Below, in pieces: positions 47,316 to 58,109 of a stretch of DNA of 64,000 bases. The stretch's first letter is position 1, and each line of letters opens with the position of its first letter. Source of the stretch: Haematococcus lacustris (taxonomy: Eukaryota; Chlorophyta; Chlorophyceae; Chlamydomonadales; Haematococcaceae); the NCBI GenBank assembly GCA_030144725.1, contig JASKMD010000019.1, positions 59,596 to 123,595 on the forward strand, written 5' to 3'. The position numbers and the translations under genes were made by a program. The notes beneath the pieces are model-generated. The model was not told where the DNA came from and searched no databases. It was given only the letters and a program-made list of their open reading frames with translations.

Positions 47316-48598
47316 GGTATCGAACCATGAACATTAGCACATGTCGGAGGGCAGCGTTACCTGCCATGGAGACACCTCCACCAAACAAGGAGAAGTAGTG
47401 CCGCATGAGACCGATGTCATACCAAGTATGAACCTGGATTCGACTGCTTGGCTAACAAAAGAAGTGCAACGGGTTTGCACACTCCTTGCAGCCAGTCCAA
47501 ACAGTTAGCGAAAAGCAATGATGAACATCGATGTACTCTACCTCATGTCTCTCCACTTGCTGCAATGGTGACGGTCCAGCTGAGCTTGCTGCATGCCGTG
47601 CTGCATGCTGCTCCCAAGCTAAGTCAAGTTGCTCCTGCATGGCAGCCTGTAGGGCTCCTGCATGGCAGCCTGTGAGAAGGTGCTCATGAGGTCAAACTGA
47701 CGCTGTGTCTCATTCTAACGGGTTGAAGCGTCAGAACGCTCATTGCGGATAGCCCACTTGACCCAAGACGGCCCAGGCTTTTGTTGGGGCTGGGGCTGGT
47801 CATCGAATGCATGCAGATCAGGCATGTCTAGCTCAGCTGCTCCAGGTGCCCGCTGCCCCCATCCCGCGACCCTTGGCAGGTCGGAGCTGCTCTTGTGCCT
47901 GCTTCTTCTGCGGAGAGCACACGCTAACTCGGAAAAACAGGCATGGCCGCAGCGGGCTGAACTCCATCAGCGGTTACGGGCTGCTCGCCAGCTGCTGTTC
48001 CTGCTGATGTTTCTGCTGTGGTGGCTGAGCTTGTCGCATATAGCGTGGTGGCAATTGATGCTGCCAGCGCTGCGGCCCACGCTGCACAACCTAGCAATAG
48101 CACTGTAAGCATTCCTAGCACGCGTGCAGTGCGAGCGCACAGGTACGCAAAGGTGCCCAGAGAGGTGGCGCAGTACAGCGGGCGGGACGCGGTTGGGCGG
48201 TTGGAAGGTCCCCCTGTAACAGTATAGTGGCCTCCCCCCCACAGGGGGAGGTCCTCATGGGAGACCTGATTGTCCTGGTCAGCCTGAGGCTCTGCGTTAC
48301 GAGCTGGTGGGTGCTAACCACGCCGTTTAGGTGCGTTTCTTAAGCCCTTGCTGGATCGCATTGAAGGCCCTGCAGCTGGGTCGCTACTAATGGCGCTGCA
48401 TCTGGGTCGCTTCTAATAGCGCTGCAAACATCCTGCTGATGCCCTCTTCACTGCAGCAACAATCCTCGACGGAGGACGGGCAGAGCGGGCAGGCAGGGCG
48501 GAGTGGGCGGTTGGCGGTTGGGCAAATGTACCCCTTTCCCTGCCAACAAAAAAGGTACTATTTGGGTACTTTTCACCGGGAGACCTGATTGCATCAAA

Positions 48599-48843
48599 TG
48601 CTTACAACAAATTTGCTTACCATCCCAGGCGGCACTGTCCGCCGACCGGGATCGTGAGCCTGCGCGCACATGTCGGCGGCGATGCAGCAACGGAAACACG
48701 TTCCTGAAGACATCACTACGCATCGTGTACGAACATACGCTCCGCATCGTGCACTCACATGCTGAGCGTGTCACAATCCAGGCGAAGAGCGCAAAGCTCA
48801 TCGCCAGACCTTTGCTGCAGGACAGTTTGCCCCGGATGCGCAT
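48599..48843 (-). CDS. Probable first exon (signal peptide) of the M11 metalloprotease
   Basis: The minus strand has ATG at 48843 (MRIRGKL) and a second at 48801 (MSFALFAWIVTRSA), a hydrophobic signal-like segment. Donors at 48758 (gtgagt) and 48620 (gtaagc) both leave one base of a codon. The first protease exon on the far side of elements A/C (38104) begins with two bases, so either splice restores frame. No other coding signal lies between. This is inference from phase and context; no conserved domain is encoded here. Confidence 0.4.
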
Positions 48844-49094
48844 CGTCAGCTGCCCAGCCCAAAGAGATTGGGACCCTCTGGGCCGACCCTGTGGGCTGTT
48901 ACAGGTTCGGATGTGCAGGACAGAGAAGGGCGATTGAGAAGGGCGCACGGAAAAGTTGACGCAACACCTCCTTGTGCACCGGGTTTCCTGCCGAGTGAAA
49001 CGCCGAAACGTACGCAAAGCGCGGAAGTACAGTTATAACACTATGCGACCCTGAGCTTTACAGCTGCACGACAGAAGTACTGTCGCCTAGGCCC

Positions 49095-49200
49095 TATTCG
49101 CGGTCGTTTCAATAACACATTCGTATCTATTGCCCAACCGCCGCACTTTATGGCCGCCCGCCTCATTGCCTGGGGCTTGTGAGCTTGCGAGCGCTCATTC
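49095..49200 (+). mobile_element. Truncated end of an 805-bp-type element
   Basis: ggccctattcgcggtcg at 49095, followed by cccaaccgccgcactttat, parallels the left terminus of the element at 19938 (ggccctgttcgcactcg ... cctaaccgacgcactttat). No matching right end is seen before the CCCCG array, so it is a fragment. Confidence 0.6.
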
Positions 49201-49380
49201 GCCCGTCGCGCTGTTAATGGGCGAGAGAGGACGCCATTCTTCGACATTAGTTTGGCAGCTGACGGGCAATAGTTCAAATTAGTTACTAAGCCTTTTAGAA
49301 GGTGCTCAATCAGAATAAGACATGGACCGGTAGTTCGAGCAACCCTGCCCCACCCCACCCCATCCCATCCCTTCCCCAAC

Positions 49381-51097
49381 CACGCCCCGCCCTGCCCCCC
49401 CCCCGCCCCGCCCGCCCCCCGCCCCGCCCCCCCCCGCCCCGCCCGCGCCCCGCCCCGCCCGCCCCCCGCCCCGCCCGCCCCCCGCCCCGCCCGCCCCCCG
49501 CCCCGCCCCGCCCCCCGCCCCGCCCGCCCCGCCCCGCCCCGCCCCCGCCCCGCCCCGCCCCGCCCCGCCCCGCCCCGCCCCGCCCCGCCCCGCCCCGCCC
49601 CGCCCCGCCCCGCCCCGCCCCGCCCCGCCCCGCCCCGCCCCGCCCCGCCCCGCCCCGCCCCGCCCCGCCCCGCCCCGCCCCGCCCCGCCCCGCCCCGCCC
49701 CGCCCCGCCCCGCCCCGCCCCGCCCCGCCCCGCCCCGCCCCGCCCCGCCCCGCCCCGCCCCGCCCCGCCCCGCCCCGCCCCGCCCCGCCCCGCCCCGCCC
49801 CGCCCCGCCCCGCCCCGCCCCGCCCCGCCCCGCCCCGCCCCGCCCCGCCCCGCCCCGCCCCGCCCCGCCCCGCCCCGCCCCGCCCCGCCCCGCCCCGCCC
49901 CGCCCCGCCCCGCCCCGCCCCGCCCCGCCCCGCCCCGCCCCGCCCCGCCCCGCCCCGCCCCGCCCCGCCCCGCCCCGCCCCGCCCCGCCCCGCCCCGCCC
50001 CGCCCCGCCCCGCCCCGCCCCGCCCCGCCCCGCCCCGCCCCGCCCCGCCCCGCCCCGCCCCGCCCCGCCCCGCCCCGCCCCGCCCCGCCCCGCCCCGCCC
50101 CGCCCCGCCCCGCCCCGCCCCGCCCCGCCCCGCCCCGCCCCGCCCCGCCCCGCCCCGCCCCGCCCCGCCCCGCCCCGCCCCGCCCCGCCCCGCCCCGCCC
50201 CGCCCCGCCCCGCCCCGCCCCGCCCCGCCCCGCCCCGCCCCGCCCCGCCCCGCCCCGCCCCGCCCCGCCCCGCCCCGCCCCGCCCCGCCCCGCCCCGCCC
50301 CGCCCCGCCCCGCCCCGCCCCGCCCCGCCCCGCCCCGCCCCGCCCCGCCCCGCCCCGCCCCGCCCCGCCCCGCCCCGCCCCGCCCCGCCCCGCCCCGCCC
50401 CGCCCCGCCCCGCCCCGCCCCGCCCCGCCCCGCCCCGCCCCGCCCCGCCCCGCCCCGCCCCGCCCCGCCCCGCCCCGCCCCGCCCCGCCCCGCCCCGCCC
50501 CGCCCCGCCCCGCCCCGCCCCGCCCCGCCCCGCCCCGCCCCGCCCCGCCCCGCCCCGCCCCGCCCCGCCCCGCCCCGCCCCGCCCCGCCCCGCCCCGCCC
50601 CGCCCCGCCCCGCCCCGCCCCGCCCCGCCCCGCCCCGCCCCGCCCCGCCCCGCCCCGCCCCGCCCCGCCCCGCCCCGCCCCGCCCCGCCCCGCCCCGCCC
50701 CGCCCCGCCCCGCCCCGCCCCGCCCCGCCCCGCCCCGCCCCGCCCCGCCCCGCCCCGCCCCGCCCCGCCCCGCCCCGCCCCGCCCCGCCCCGCCCCGCCC
50801 CGCCCCGCCCCGCCCCGCCCCGCCCCGCCCCGCCCCGCCCCGCCCCGCCCCGCCCCGCCCCGCCCCGCCCCGCCCCGCCCCGCCCCGCCCCGCCCCGCCC
50901 CGCCCCGCCCCGCCCCGCCCCGCCCCGCCCCGCCCCGCCCCGCCCCGCCCCGCCCCGCCCCGCCCCGCCCCGCCCCGCCCCGCCCCGCCCCGCCCCGCCC
51001 CGCCCCGCCCCGCCCCGCCCCGCCCCGCCCCGCCCCGCCCCGCCCCGCCCCGCCCCGCCCCGCCCCGCCCCGCCCCGCCCCGCCCCGCCCCGCCCCG
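49381..51097 (+). repeat. (CCCCG)n array 1
   Basis: About 1.6 kb of pentanucleotide CCCCG, irregular for the first ~130 bp and then essentially perfect. The complementary strand is (GGGGC)n with single-base loops, an ideal quadruplex former. Open frames of Ala/Pro/Arg or Gly/Ala/Arg repeats across it are artefacts. Confidence 0.97.
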
Positions 51098-51482
51098 TTT
51101 GCAGCTGAACCATCAAACGCCCTTCACGCCCTAAAGGCTGCTAACCACCGTGACACGGAGTTCCAGGCTGGCAGTAATAACGGTGTACATCATGACATCA
51201 TGCCCCTGACCCTGCAGGTGCTGCAGGTGCAGCTGGTGGGGCTGCTGGCCGACCTGTTCCATGTCGGCACCCAACACCGTCTGCTGGCCAGGTCATGCCT
51301 GCAGCAGGGCGTGCACTGTGTGGCTGATGGTCAGGCTGACAGCCCGCTGGCCTGCACAAGGCAAGGAGCTGGCCTGGGCTGCAGCTTAAGGCATGCAGTG
51401 GCGCACGCCTGCCTGTCAGGGGAGGCCGAGGTGCTTCAGACCCTAATCCTGAAGCTGGGGTTCAGGCAGGCTGTAGGCACAA
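51098..51482. other. Unique island between the CCCCG arrays
   Basis: 385 bp of complex sequence. A plus frame from 51200 is open to the gap (LQVLQVQLVGLLADLFHVG...), but I recognise no family on either strand and the gap cuts it. Confidence 0.3.
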
Positions 51483-51982
51483 NNNNNNNNNNNNNNNNNN
51501 NNNNNNNNNNNNNNNNNNNNNNNNNNNNNNNNNNNNNNNNNNNNNNNNNNNNNNNNNNNNNNNNNNNNNNNNNNNNNNNNNNNNNNNNNNNNNNNNNNNN
51601 NNNNNNNNNNNNNNNNNNNNNNNNNNNNNNNNNNNNNNNNNNNNNNNNNNNNNNNNNNNNNNNNNNNNNNNNNNNNNNNNNNNNNNNNNNNNNNNNNNNN
51701 NNNNNNNNNNNNNNNNNNNNNNNNNNNNNNNNNNNNNNNNNNNNNNNNNNNNNNNNNNNNNNNNNNNNNNNNNNNNNNNNNNNNNNNNNNNNNNNNNNNN
51801 NNNNNNNNNNNNNNNNNNNNNNNNNNNNNNNNNNNNNNNNNNNNNNNNNNNNNNNNNNNNNNNNNNNNNNNNNNNNNNNNNNNNNNNNNNNNNNNNNNNN
51901 NNNNNNNNNNNNNNNNNNNNNNNNNNNNNNNNNNNNNNNNNNNNNNNNNNNNNNNNNNNNNNNNNNNNNNNNNNNNNNNNNN
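51483..51982. other. Assembly gap (500 N)
   Basis: Exactly 500 N, a placeholder gap at a place where long GC-only repeats would break assembly. Confidence 0.99.
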
Positions 51983-54070
51983 GCCCCGCCCCGCCCCGCC
52001 CCGCCCCGCCCCGCCCCGCCCCGCCCCGCCCCGCCCCGCCCCGCCCCGCCCCGCCCCGCCCCCGCCCGCCCGCCCCGCCCCGCCCCGCCCCGCCCCGCCC
52101 CGCCCCGCCCCCGCCCCGCCCCGCCCCGCCCCGCCCCGCCCCGCCCCGCCCCGCCCCCGCCCCGCCCCGCCCCGCCCCGCCCCGCCCCGCCCCGCCCCGC
52201 CCCGCCCCGCCCCGCCCCGCCCCGCCCCGCCCCGCCCCGCCCCGCCCCGCCCCGCCCCGCCCCGCCCCGCCCCGCCCCGCCCCGCCCCGCCCCGCCCCGC
52301 CCCGCCCCGCCCCGCCCCGCCCCGCCCCGCCCCGCCCCGCCCCGCCCCGCCCCGCCCCGCCCCGCCCCGCCCCGCCCCGCCCCGCCCCGCCCCGCCCCGC
52401 CCCGCCCCGCGCCCCGCCCCGCCCCGCCCCGCCCCGCCCCGCCCCGCCCCGCCCCGCCCCGCCCCGCCCCGCCCCGCCCCGCCCCGCCCCGCCCCGCCCC
52501 GCCCCCGCCCCGCCCCGCCCCGCCCCGCCCCGCCCCGCCCCGCCCCGCCCCGCCCCGCCCCGCCCCCCCGCCCCGCCCCGCCCCGCCCCGCCCCGCCCCG
52601 CCCCGCCCCGCCCCGCCCCGCCCCGCCCCGCCCCGCCCCGCCCCGCCCCGCCCCGCCCCGCCCCGCCCCGCCCCGCCCCGCCCCGCCCCGCCCCGCCCCG
52701 CCCCGCCCCGCCCCGCCCCGCCCCGCCCCGCCCCGCCCCGCCCCGCCCCGCCCCGCCCCGCCCCGCCCCGCCCCGCCCCGCCCCGCCCCGCCCCGCCCCG
52801 CCCCGCCCCGCCCCGCCCCGCCCCGCCCCGCCCCGCCCCGCCCCGCCCCGCCCCGCCCCGCCCCGCCCCGCCCCGCCCCCGCCCCGCCCCGCCCCGCCCC
52901 GCCCCGCCCCGCCCCGCCCCGCCCCGCCCCGCCCCGCCCCGCCCCGCCCCGCCCCGCCCCGCCCCGCCCCGCCCCGCCCCGCCCCGCCCCGCCCCGCCCC
53001 GCCCCGCCCCGCCCCGCCCCGCCCCGCCCCGCCCCGCCCCGCCCCGCCCCGCCCCGCCCCGCCCCGCCCCGCCCCGCCCCGCCCCGCCCCGCCCCGCCCC
53101 GCCCCGCCCCGCCCGCCCCGCCCCGCCCCGCCCCGCCCCGCCCCGCCCCGCCCCGCCCCGCCCCGCCCCGCCCCGCCCCGCCCCGCCCCGCCCCGCCCCG
53201 CCCCGCCCCGCCCCGCCCCGCCCCGCCCCCGCCCCGCCCCGCCCCGCCCCGCCCCGCCCCGCCCCGCCCCGCCCCGCCCCGCCCCCGCCCCGCCCCGCCC
53301 CGCCCCGCCCCGCCCCGCCCCGCCCCGCCCCGCCCCGCCCCGCCCCGCCCCGCCCCGCCCCGCCCCGCCGCCCCGCCCCGCCCCGCCCCGCCCCGCCCCG
53401 CCCCGCCCCGCCCCGCCCCCGCCCCGCCCCGCCCCGCCCCGCCCCGCCCCGCCCCGCCCCGCCCCGCCCCGCCCCGCCCCGCCCCGCCCCGCCCCGCCCC
53501 GCCCCGCCCCGCCCCGCCCCGCCCCGCCCCGCCCCGCCCCGCCCCGCCCCGCCCCGCCCCGCCCCGCCCCGCCCCGCCCCGCCCCGCCCCGCCCCGCCCC
53601 GCCCCGCCCCGCCCCGCCCCGCCCCGCCCCGCCCCGCCCCGCCCCGCCCCGCCCCGCCCCGCCCCGCCCCGCCCCGCCCCGCCCCGCCCCGCCCCGCCCC
53701 GCCCCGCCCCGCCCCGCCCCGCCCCGCCCCGCCCCGCCCCGCCCCGCCCCGCCCCGCCCCGCCCCGCCCCGCCCCGCCCCGCCCCGCCCCGCCCCGCCCC
53801 GCCCCGCCCCGCCCCGCCCCGCCCCGCCCCGCCCCGCCCCGCCCCGCCCCGCCCCGCCCCGCCCCGCCCCGCCCCGCCCCGCCCCGCCCCGCCCCGCCCC
53901 GCCCCGCCCCGCCCCGCCCCGCCCCGCCCCGCCCCGCCCCGCCCCGCCCCGCCCCGCCCCGCCCCGCCCCGCCCCGCCCCGCCCCGCCCCGCCCCGCCCC
54001 GCCCCGCCCCGCCCCGCCCCGCCCCGCCCCGCCCCGCCCCGCCCCGCCCCGCCCCGCCCCGCCCCGCCCC
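51983..54070 (+). repeat. (CCCCG)n array 2
   Basis: About 2.1 kb of CCCCG with scattered one- or two-base slips (for example cccccg, ccgccg and cgccgcc units near 52060, 52410, 52565 and 53370). Slips are commoner than in array 1, reflecting real age or sequencing and consensus errors. Confidence 0.97.
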
Positions 54071-54206
54071 ACGACCACCAAGCTGCAGTCATGGCTGCAG
54101 GGGTCTCCAAGGTGCGACATGCTGTGGCTGTACTGGCTTTGGAGGAGAGAGTCTGAGCCTACTGCTCGTTCGCCCATTATTAAAGTTACTGTTGTGCATG
54201 TGCAGG

Positions 54207-55265
54207 ATGAGCAGCCGGGATGTGGCTGACATGCAATACAGCATGCAAGCTATGCAGCTGGACATGCAACGCCTGTCCACTAGCAATGATCTTCTTCTGC
54301 AGAGCATCCTTGCAAAGGTTAGCCAGCCCCTGGGCCAACAGCACGGGCTTCCCCTGATCAACAGCACTCAACCAGTCATGCGAGAAATGGCAGGTCACAC
54401 CTGCCTGCCAGTTCCAGCTCCTGGGTCCCCCAACCAGTCACTCTCAAGCACTGTGGTGCTGGATGTGCCACCACCTTGCTTCAGCGCAGAACTCCTTCCC
54501 TCAGCGCCCAACGTCACCCCCCTTGCCCACACCGCCCACCCGCTTAATTCTGATGGTGCCCTGCTCTTAGACACCTCGCTGGGGCTGGCTCTAGCTGCAG
54601 TGCCTGCCCAGACGGGCCAAAAATATGGTCAGGCATCTGGCCTCAGCCAAGCTACAACCCAGTCTACCCTTCCCCTGCCAGCTGGTTTCTCCTCCCCACC
54701 ATTAGCTGCATCTGGCTCGGCTGCTATAGCAGCAACCTCCTCAAACACTCCCAGCCCTGCGGGGTCATCAAGCTCAAGGAGCTCTGGCCCTGGCTGCTGC
54801 TCAGCACCCAGCTGCCCTGCGCCGTTGCTGGCCCCAACCCACTCCTTGCTGCAGCCCACCTGCACCCTCTCGCTGCATTCGCCTACCTTACCTGTCCCTC
54901 CCCCCTCACCCCGCCAGCCGTTGAGCGCCATGAGCAGCCTGCCCACCCTGGCTTGTCCACCACCTGCCATCCCCTTCGATTGTCACCGCCTGCCCTGTTT
55001 GTGGCAGCAGGGTTCGGCAGCAGCTGGGGCAGCAACCAAATACCCAGGAGTGCAGCCCCCATCTTCAGCATCAGCCCAGGCAGTCAGACTGGACCCCCAG
55101 CTGCTGGCCACGCTGGCCTCTTTCTCAAGTGCTGGTGATGCCCAGGTGATAGTGAGGCTGCAGGCGGGGAGAAGGGCTAAGGGGCAGCAGGCAGTGGTGC
55201 TGCGGGCAGGCCATGAAGATCTGGTGCAGCCTTCCCTTAGAGGCATGCACACCCACGGGTTGTGA
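54207..55265 (+). CDS. Hypothetical Ser/Pro/Ala-rich protein with N-terminal coiled coil
   Basis: The frame opens after a splice-acceptor-like gtgcatgtgcag. Residues about 1-35 ([20 protein letters not shown] onward) form a heptad-like helix. The rest is a low-complexity Ser/Pro/Ala linker ending in a basic stretch ([17 protein letters not shown]). No known domain is recognised. It may be a gene fragment or a transposon accessory ORF; its start is adjacent to the CCCCG array, so upstream exons may be lost. Confidence 0.35.
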   Translation: MSSRDVADMQYSMQAMQLDMQRLSTSNDLLLQSILAKVSQPLGQQHGLPLINSTQPVMREMAGHTCLPVPAPGSPNQSLSSTVVLDVPPPCFSAELLPSAPNVTPLAHTAHPLNSDGALLLDTSLGLALAAVPAQTGQKYGQASGLSQATTQSTLPLPAGFSSPPLAASGSAAIAATSSNTPSPAGSSSSRSSGPGCCSAPSCPAPLLAPTHSLLQPTCTLSLHSPTLPVPPPSPRQPLSAMSSLPTLACPPPAIPFDCHRLPCLWQQGSAAAGAATKYPGVQPPSSASAQAVRLDPQLLATLASFSSAGDAQVIVRLQAGRRAKGQQAVVLRAGHEDLVQPSLRGMHTHGL

Positions 55266-56236
55266 AGGCGGCCTCAGGGGGAAGTGGGATCAGGGGCTGT
55301 GTCTAAACGTGTTGCACGAGCTGCATGTTCCTGGCTCCAGGCTATTGCTCAGGCTGCCTGCCATGTGAGGGCAATGGTAGAGATGCTCAGCTTTGGATTC
55401 TTTGCTGTACAGGCAGGCTAAGCACGCTAGAGTGAACCGCTTAGCAGAGCTAAAGCTAACAGCACTTGCAGTCATGAGTAGGGATAGGGTCCATGTCAGT
55501 GTAGGACAAATGCAGTGCATGCACAAGACCATATTGGCTTGGCATGGCACAGCTCAGCTTTGCTCAGCCCACAAAACTGCATTAGGTGAGTGTGGCTTAG
55601 CATTCGTGGTTGGCAGGCAGGCAGACGCTCGAGGTTGGTGGTCCACGGAGTAATGGTTTAGGCTAGGTCGTCACATTAGACGCCTGAGGAGTACAGGACC
55701 TTGCTTCCTGGCACGATTTCTGCATTCTTATAGGAGGACCTTCTGTTCATAGCCTTATGTTGATAGCCAGGGCTAACTTGAGCATCTTGCAGCTTACTAA
55801 GGATAGGATTGGGCGTAATAGTCCTTTGTACTACTTGTTGTCATCTGTTGGTCTCCAAATTGGTAAGACACTGCTGACCGCCTTGTCACAGCCAAGCCTG
55901 TAGCTTCATGAGGTTATCCACAGGCAACACCCTGTTACAAGTGGAATGTCACAACCAAGCCAGTGAATTCACAATAATTGTCCAGCCAGGTAGAGCAACC
56001 AGGAGAGCTTGTACCTGGTAGACTCTTCTTGGCGTGCTATCTGCGCATAGCGTGGACCTTCCAAAAAAGCGCACCGTACTTCTTCGGCTCAAAAAGACTG
56101 ATCTCTACAAACTGACTTCAGGACATTTTTTTGTGAAATGGCTGCATGTTACGCAAAGTGCAAGCTTGTTTAGTTGCGATTGCTGCTTAGCCGGCTGCAA
56201 GTACACACGCAAGAAGGGGAGGCGCCACCGAGCACG
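55266..56236. other. Intergenic region and presumed PRPL28 promoter / 5' UTR exon
   Basis: No supported coding exon. The last part before the gtaagt donor at 56237 is probably the non-coding first exon of the downstream ribosomal protein gene. Confidence 0.45.
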
Positions 56237-56371
56237 GTAAGTGTACCGCCAGCGAGCTCAGGTCCTGCAGCAACACCAACCCGATGCTCCAAGCTGGTTA
56301 CCAAGGCAGCATGCAGCCTGCCCACGCAAACTGGCAACCTCCAGCTACGAAAGGCCCGCCTGCTATTGCAG
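56237..56371 (+). other. 5'-UTR intron of PRPL28
   Basis: The donor cacg|gtaagt at 56237 and acceptor tattgcag at 56371 place the ATG exactly at the first base of the next exon. No coherent coding frame joins across, so exon 1 is non-coding. Confidence 0.6.
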
Positions 56372-57270
56372 ATGGCGTTTGCAATGCGGGCTATGGGTTC
56401 AGCCCGCAGTGCCTTTAGCGGACACAGCGTTGCTTTCTCAGGCTCAAACGTCCGTGCTGTGTCTGTGGTCCGCCCCGTCAGCCTTGCTGTGGAGGCGAAG
56501 AAAGTCTGCGACCTTACAGGCGTCAAGCGTAACAAGGCCAACTCCGTTTCTTTCTCAAACAAGAAAAGCCGCAAATGGCAGGACCCCAATCTCCAGCACA
56601 AGAAGGTTTACTGGGCGAAAGGGCAGCGCTGGGTTACGCTGAAGCTCTGCACCCGCGCAATCAAGACGATTGAGAAGAACGGGCTGGACTCCATGGCAGC
56701 AGAGGCAGGAATCGACTTGTGGAAGCTGCCGTTCAAGGACGTGCGTCCTGAGCGCTTGCAGTACCTTGCGGAGAACAAGGGCAAGGTACCCGTGCGCGTG
56801 AATCCTAGGTGTGCTGCTGGGTATGCAATAGCTGCAGCAGCAGATGCTGCCTGCTCACTGCTTCAGCAGCTCACACCCTTTTTCTACTACAGGGCTATGA
56901 AAAACCCAGTGAAGTTGGCAGCCTCTAAGAAGCTGCCAAAGTACCCAGCGTATGACGAGAGCGGAAAGATCATTTGGATTCGTCAAGGTGGGTAAGCAAT
57001 TTTGTGGCAGGCATGTCACACACCAGCACCTCCCAGTGACTGGTCATTACAGTGGACAGCATCAGCGTAGCTTCTCGCGGGCAGTCATAGCTACAGCCCC
57101 AGAAAAACACACTCAGCTGTCCAGCACAACTAGGGCAGCATACCTGAGTACAGCAATGCCATGTTAAATGCAACATACTGGTTGCAGGCATGGAGGCTGC
57201 AGTGGCAGGGTCTGCTGCTGAGCCTGGCGCAGCCCAGCCTAGCGGCGTGAAGATCACTGTTAAGGAGTAA
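56372..57270 (+). CDS. PRPL28: Plastid ribosomal protein bL28c
   Basis: Large-subunit protein of the chloroplast ribosome. Coding exons 56372-56808, 56893-56987 and 57188-57270 (introns 84 and 200 bp, GT-AG, phases 2 and 1) give 204 residues. Residues 1 to about 42 are a Ser/Ala/Arg/Val-rich chloroplast transit peptide ([17 protein letters not shown]...). The bL28 core follows: [49 protein letters not shown] and GLDSM, the conserved order of bacterial L28. A ~85-residue C-terminal extension ends GVKITVKE. The 84-bp intron is a multiple of three without a stop, so its retention would insert 28 residues rather than truncate. A TGTAA poly(A)-type signal lies only 4 nt after the stop. It is convergent with RRP9. 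Confidence 0.92.
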
Positions 57271-58109
57271 AGGTGTAACGTGAACCTCACCTCAGCCAGC
57301 AGGGAAATCAAGCAGCACCTGACCTTGTGGAGTGCGGCAGTGGCCACCAGGGTGGCATATCATGTGTGCACCCGAATGCAAGGCAGTGCAGTGGGCTGGA
57401 CCTACGGGCTGTACCTATGGTACTAACTGTCAAGGCAGCCGTGCCATCGGGCCTGTCATGCAGCAAAGGAGTCTTGGATCAAACATGCAGTATGGCCTCC
57501 ATGCTGCTTGCCTCCATGGTGTTATCACAGACACCCTTCACTGCATTGTCCATAGACAATGACACTGGCTGCGCTGTTGCGACAGCTGTTCCATCAAATA
57601 CATCGCTATCACAGCTGCTGCCAGCATAGTGTTACATACTAATCTATTGCATGACAACACCAAGACAGCATCATGAAAGCTAAACAGGGCCTCCTGCTGG
57701 TGCACCCAAGTGGACCAGAGCGCTGCAGCGTTGGTATCCAGCCGCTGCCATGCCAATGAAGCTAGTCTAGTCAAGCGTGCTGACATGTCGGCATAACTAG
57801 TCACTGGGCAGCAATAAGGGAGGATTTTGCTTAGCTCCGTAAGATCTCAGCAGAGGCTCAGCGCCAGCTTGGTGTGCTGTTGGTGGATAGAGAGCCAGGG
57901 AGCACGGCAACAGTGTGCCCTATCTCCGGTTGCTGTGATACAACGAAGGTCTCTATGCAAATCGCCTTGAGCCTGAGAAAGTCCCGCTTTGGGTATAAGC
58001 TGGATTGCAACTCCAAACTCTTGCATGCGAGGCCAGACAAACTGCGACCACCTAATGCAGCCTCCACTGGCCTTGCTCGGTTACTATCTTGCTTCGCGCC
58101 ACATATGCC
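57271..58109. other. Convergent intergenic region (PRPL28 / RRP9 3' ends)
   Basis: Shared 3' flank of two tail-to-tail genes. TGTAA occurs on the plus strand at 57274 and on the minus strand at 57636-57632, candidate poly(A) signals for the two genes. No further gene is supported. Confidence 0.5.

Larger units (their letters stand above)
43099..48272. mobile_element. Element C: second long-inverted-repeat element, nested in the right arm of A
   Basis: It begins CAATCAGGTCTCCC (43099) and ends GGGAGACCTGATTG (48272). The duplication tcctg lies at 43094-43098 and 48273-48277, extendable to attgtcctg if the last 4 bases (attg) are counted as target. Arms are ~340 bp and differ from the arms of A after the first 14 bp. 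At 5174 bp it is almost the size of A, and its interior (44250-46170) is collinear with 39330-41270 of A. The uninterrupted target sequence is visible in the left arm of A (rc of 38500-38560). The inner edges of both arms include the same signal-peptide-like reading frame starting MLTVLLLGCAAWAAAL. Confidence 0.88.
38215..48591. mobile_element. Element A: long-inverted-repeat transposon, interrupted by element C
   Basis: Terminal inverted repeats of ~1.1 kb begin CAATCAGGTCTCCC at 38215 and end GGGAGACCTGATTG at 48591, flanked by catcaaa. The left arm is 38215 to ~39286. The right arm is 48591-48278 continued at 43098 to ~42313, because element C landed in it. Without C the element is about 5.2 kb. 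The interior has ~228-bp tandem repeats (motif atgcaaagg at 40727, 40954, 41182), G-rich tracts and no recognisable transposase. The arms hold a (gtgcatgagcagcagcaggctgca)-type CAG-rich repeat with a consensus splice donor (ggtaagtggc) and acceptor (ttgctgcag). The superfamily is unknown; it is probably non-autonomous or of an undescribed type. Confidence 0.85.

Noticed and set aside
46396..47406. Long frames (up to 313 codons) in the G-rich minisatellite of element C
   Set aside because: Open on both strands because of the 21-bp repeat; low-complexity translation and no homologous protein.
38215..48591. Polinton/Maverick (suggested by long inverted repeats)
   Set aside because: Too short. 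No polymerase, integrase or capsid-like coding is present, and the termini and duplication length do not match.
49041..51134. 600-700-codon open frames of Ala/Pro/Arg or Gly/Ala/Arg repeats across the CCCCG arrays
   Set aside because: A 5-nt repeat without stops is open in several frames on both strands. There is no codon bias, domain or splice context.
57327..57804. Short frames between PRPL28 and RRP9 on both strands
   Set aside because: No conserved motif, and the region is the 3' flank of two convergent genes.
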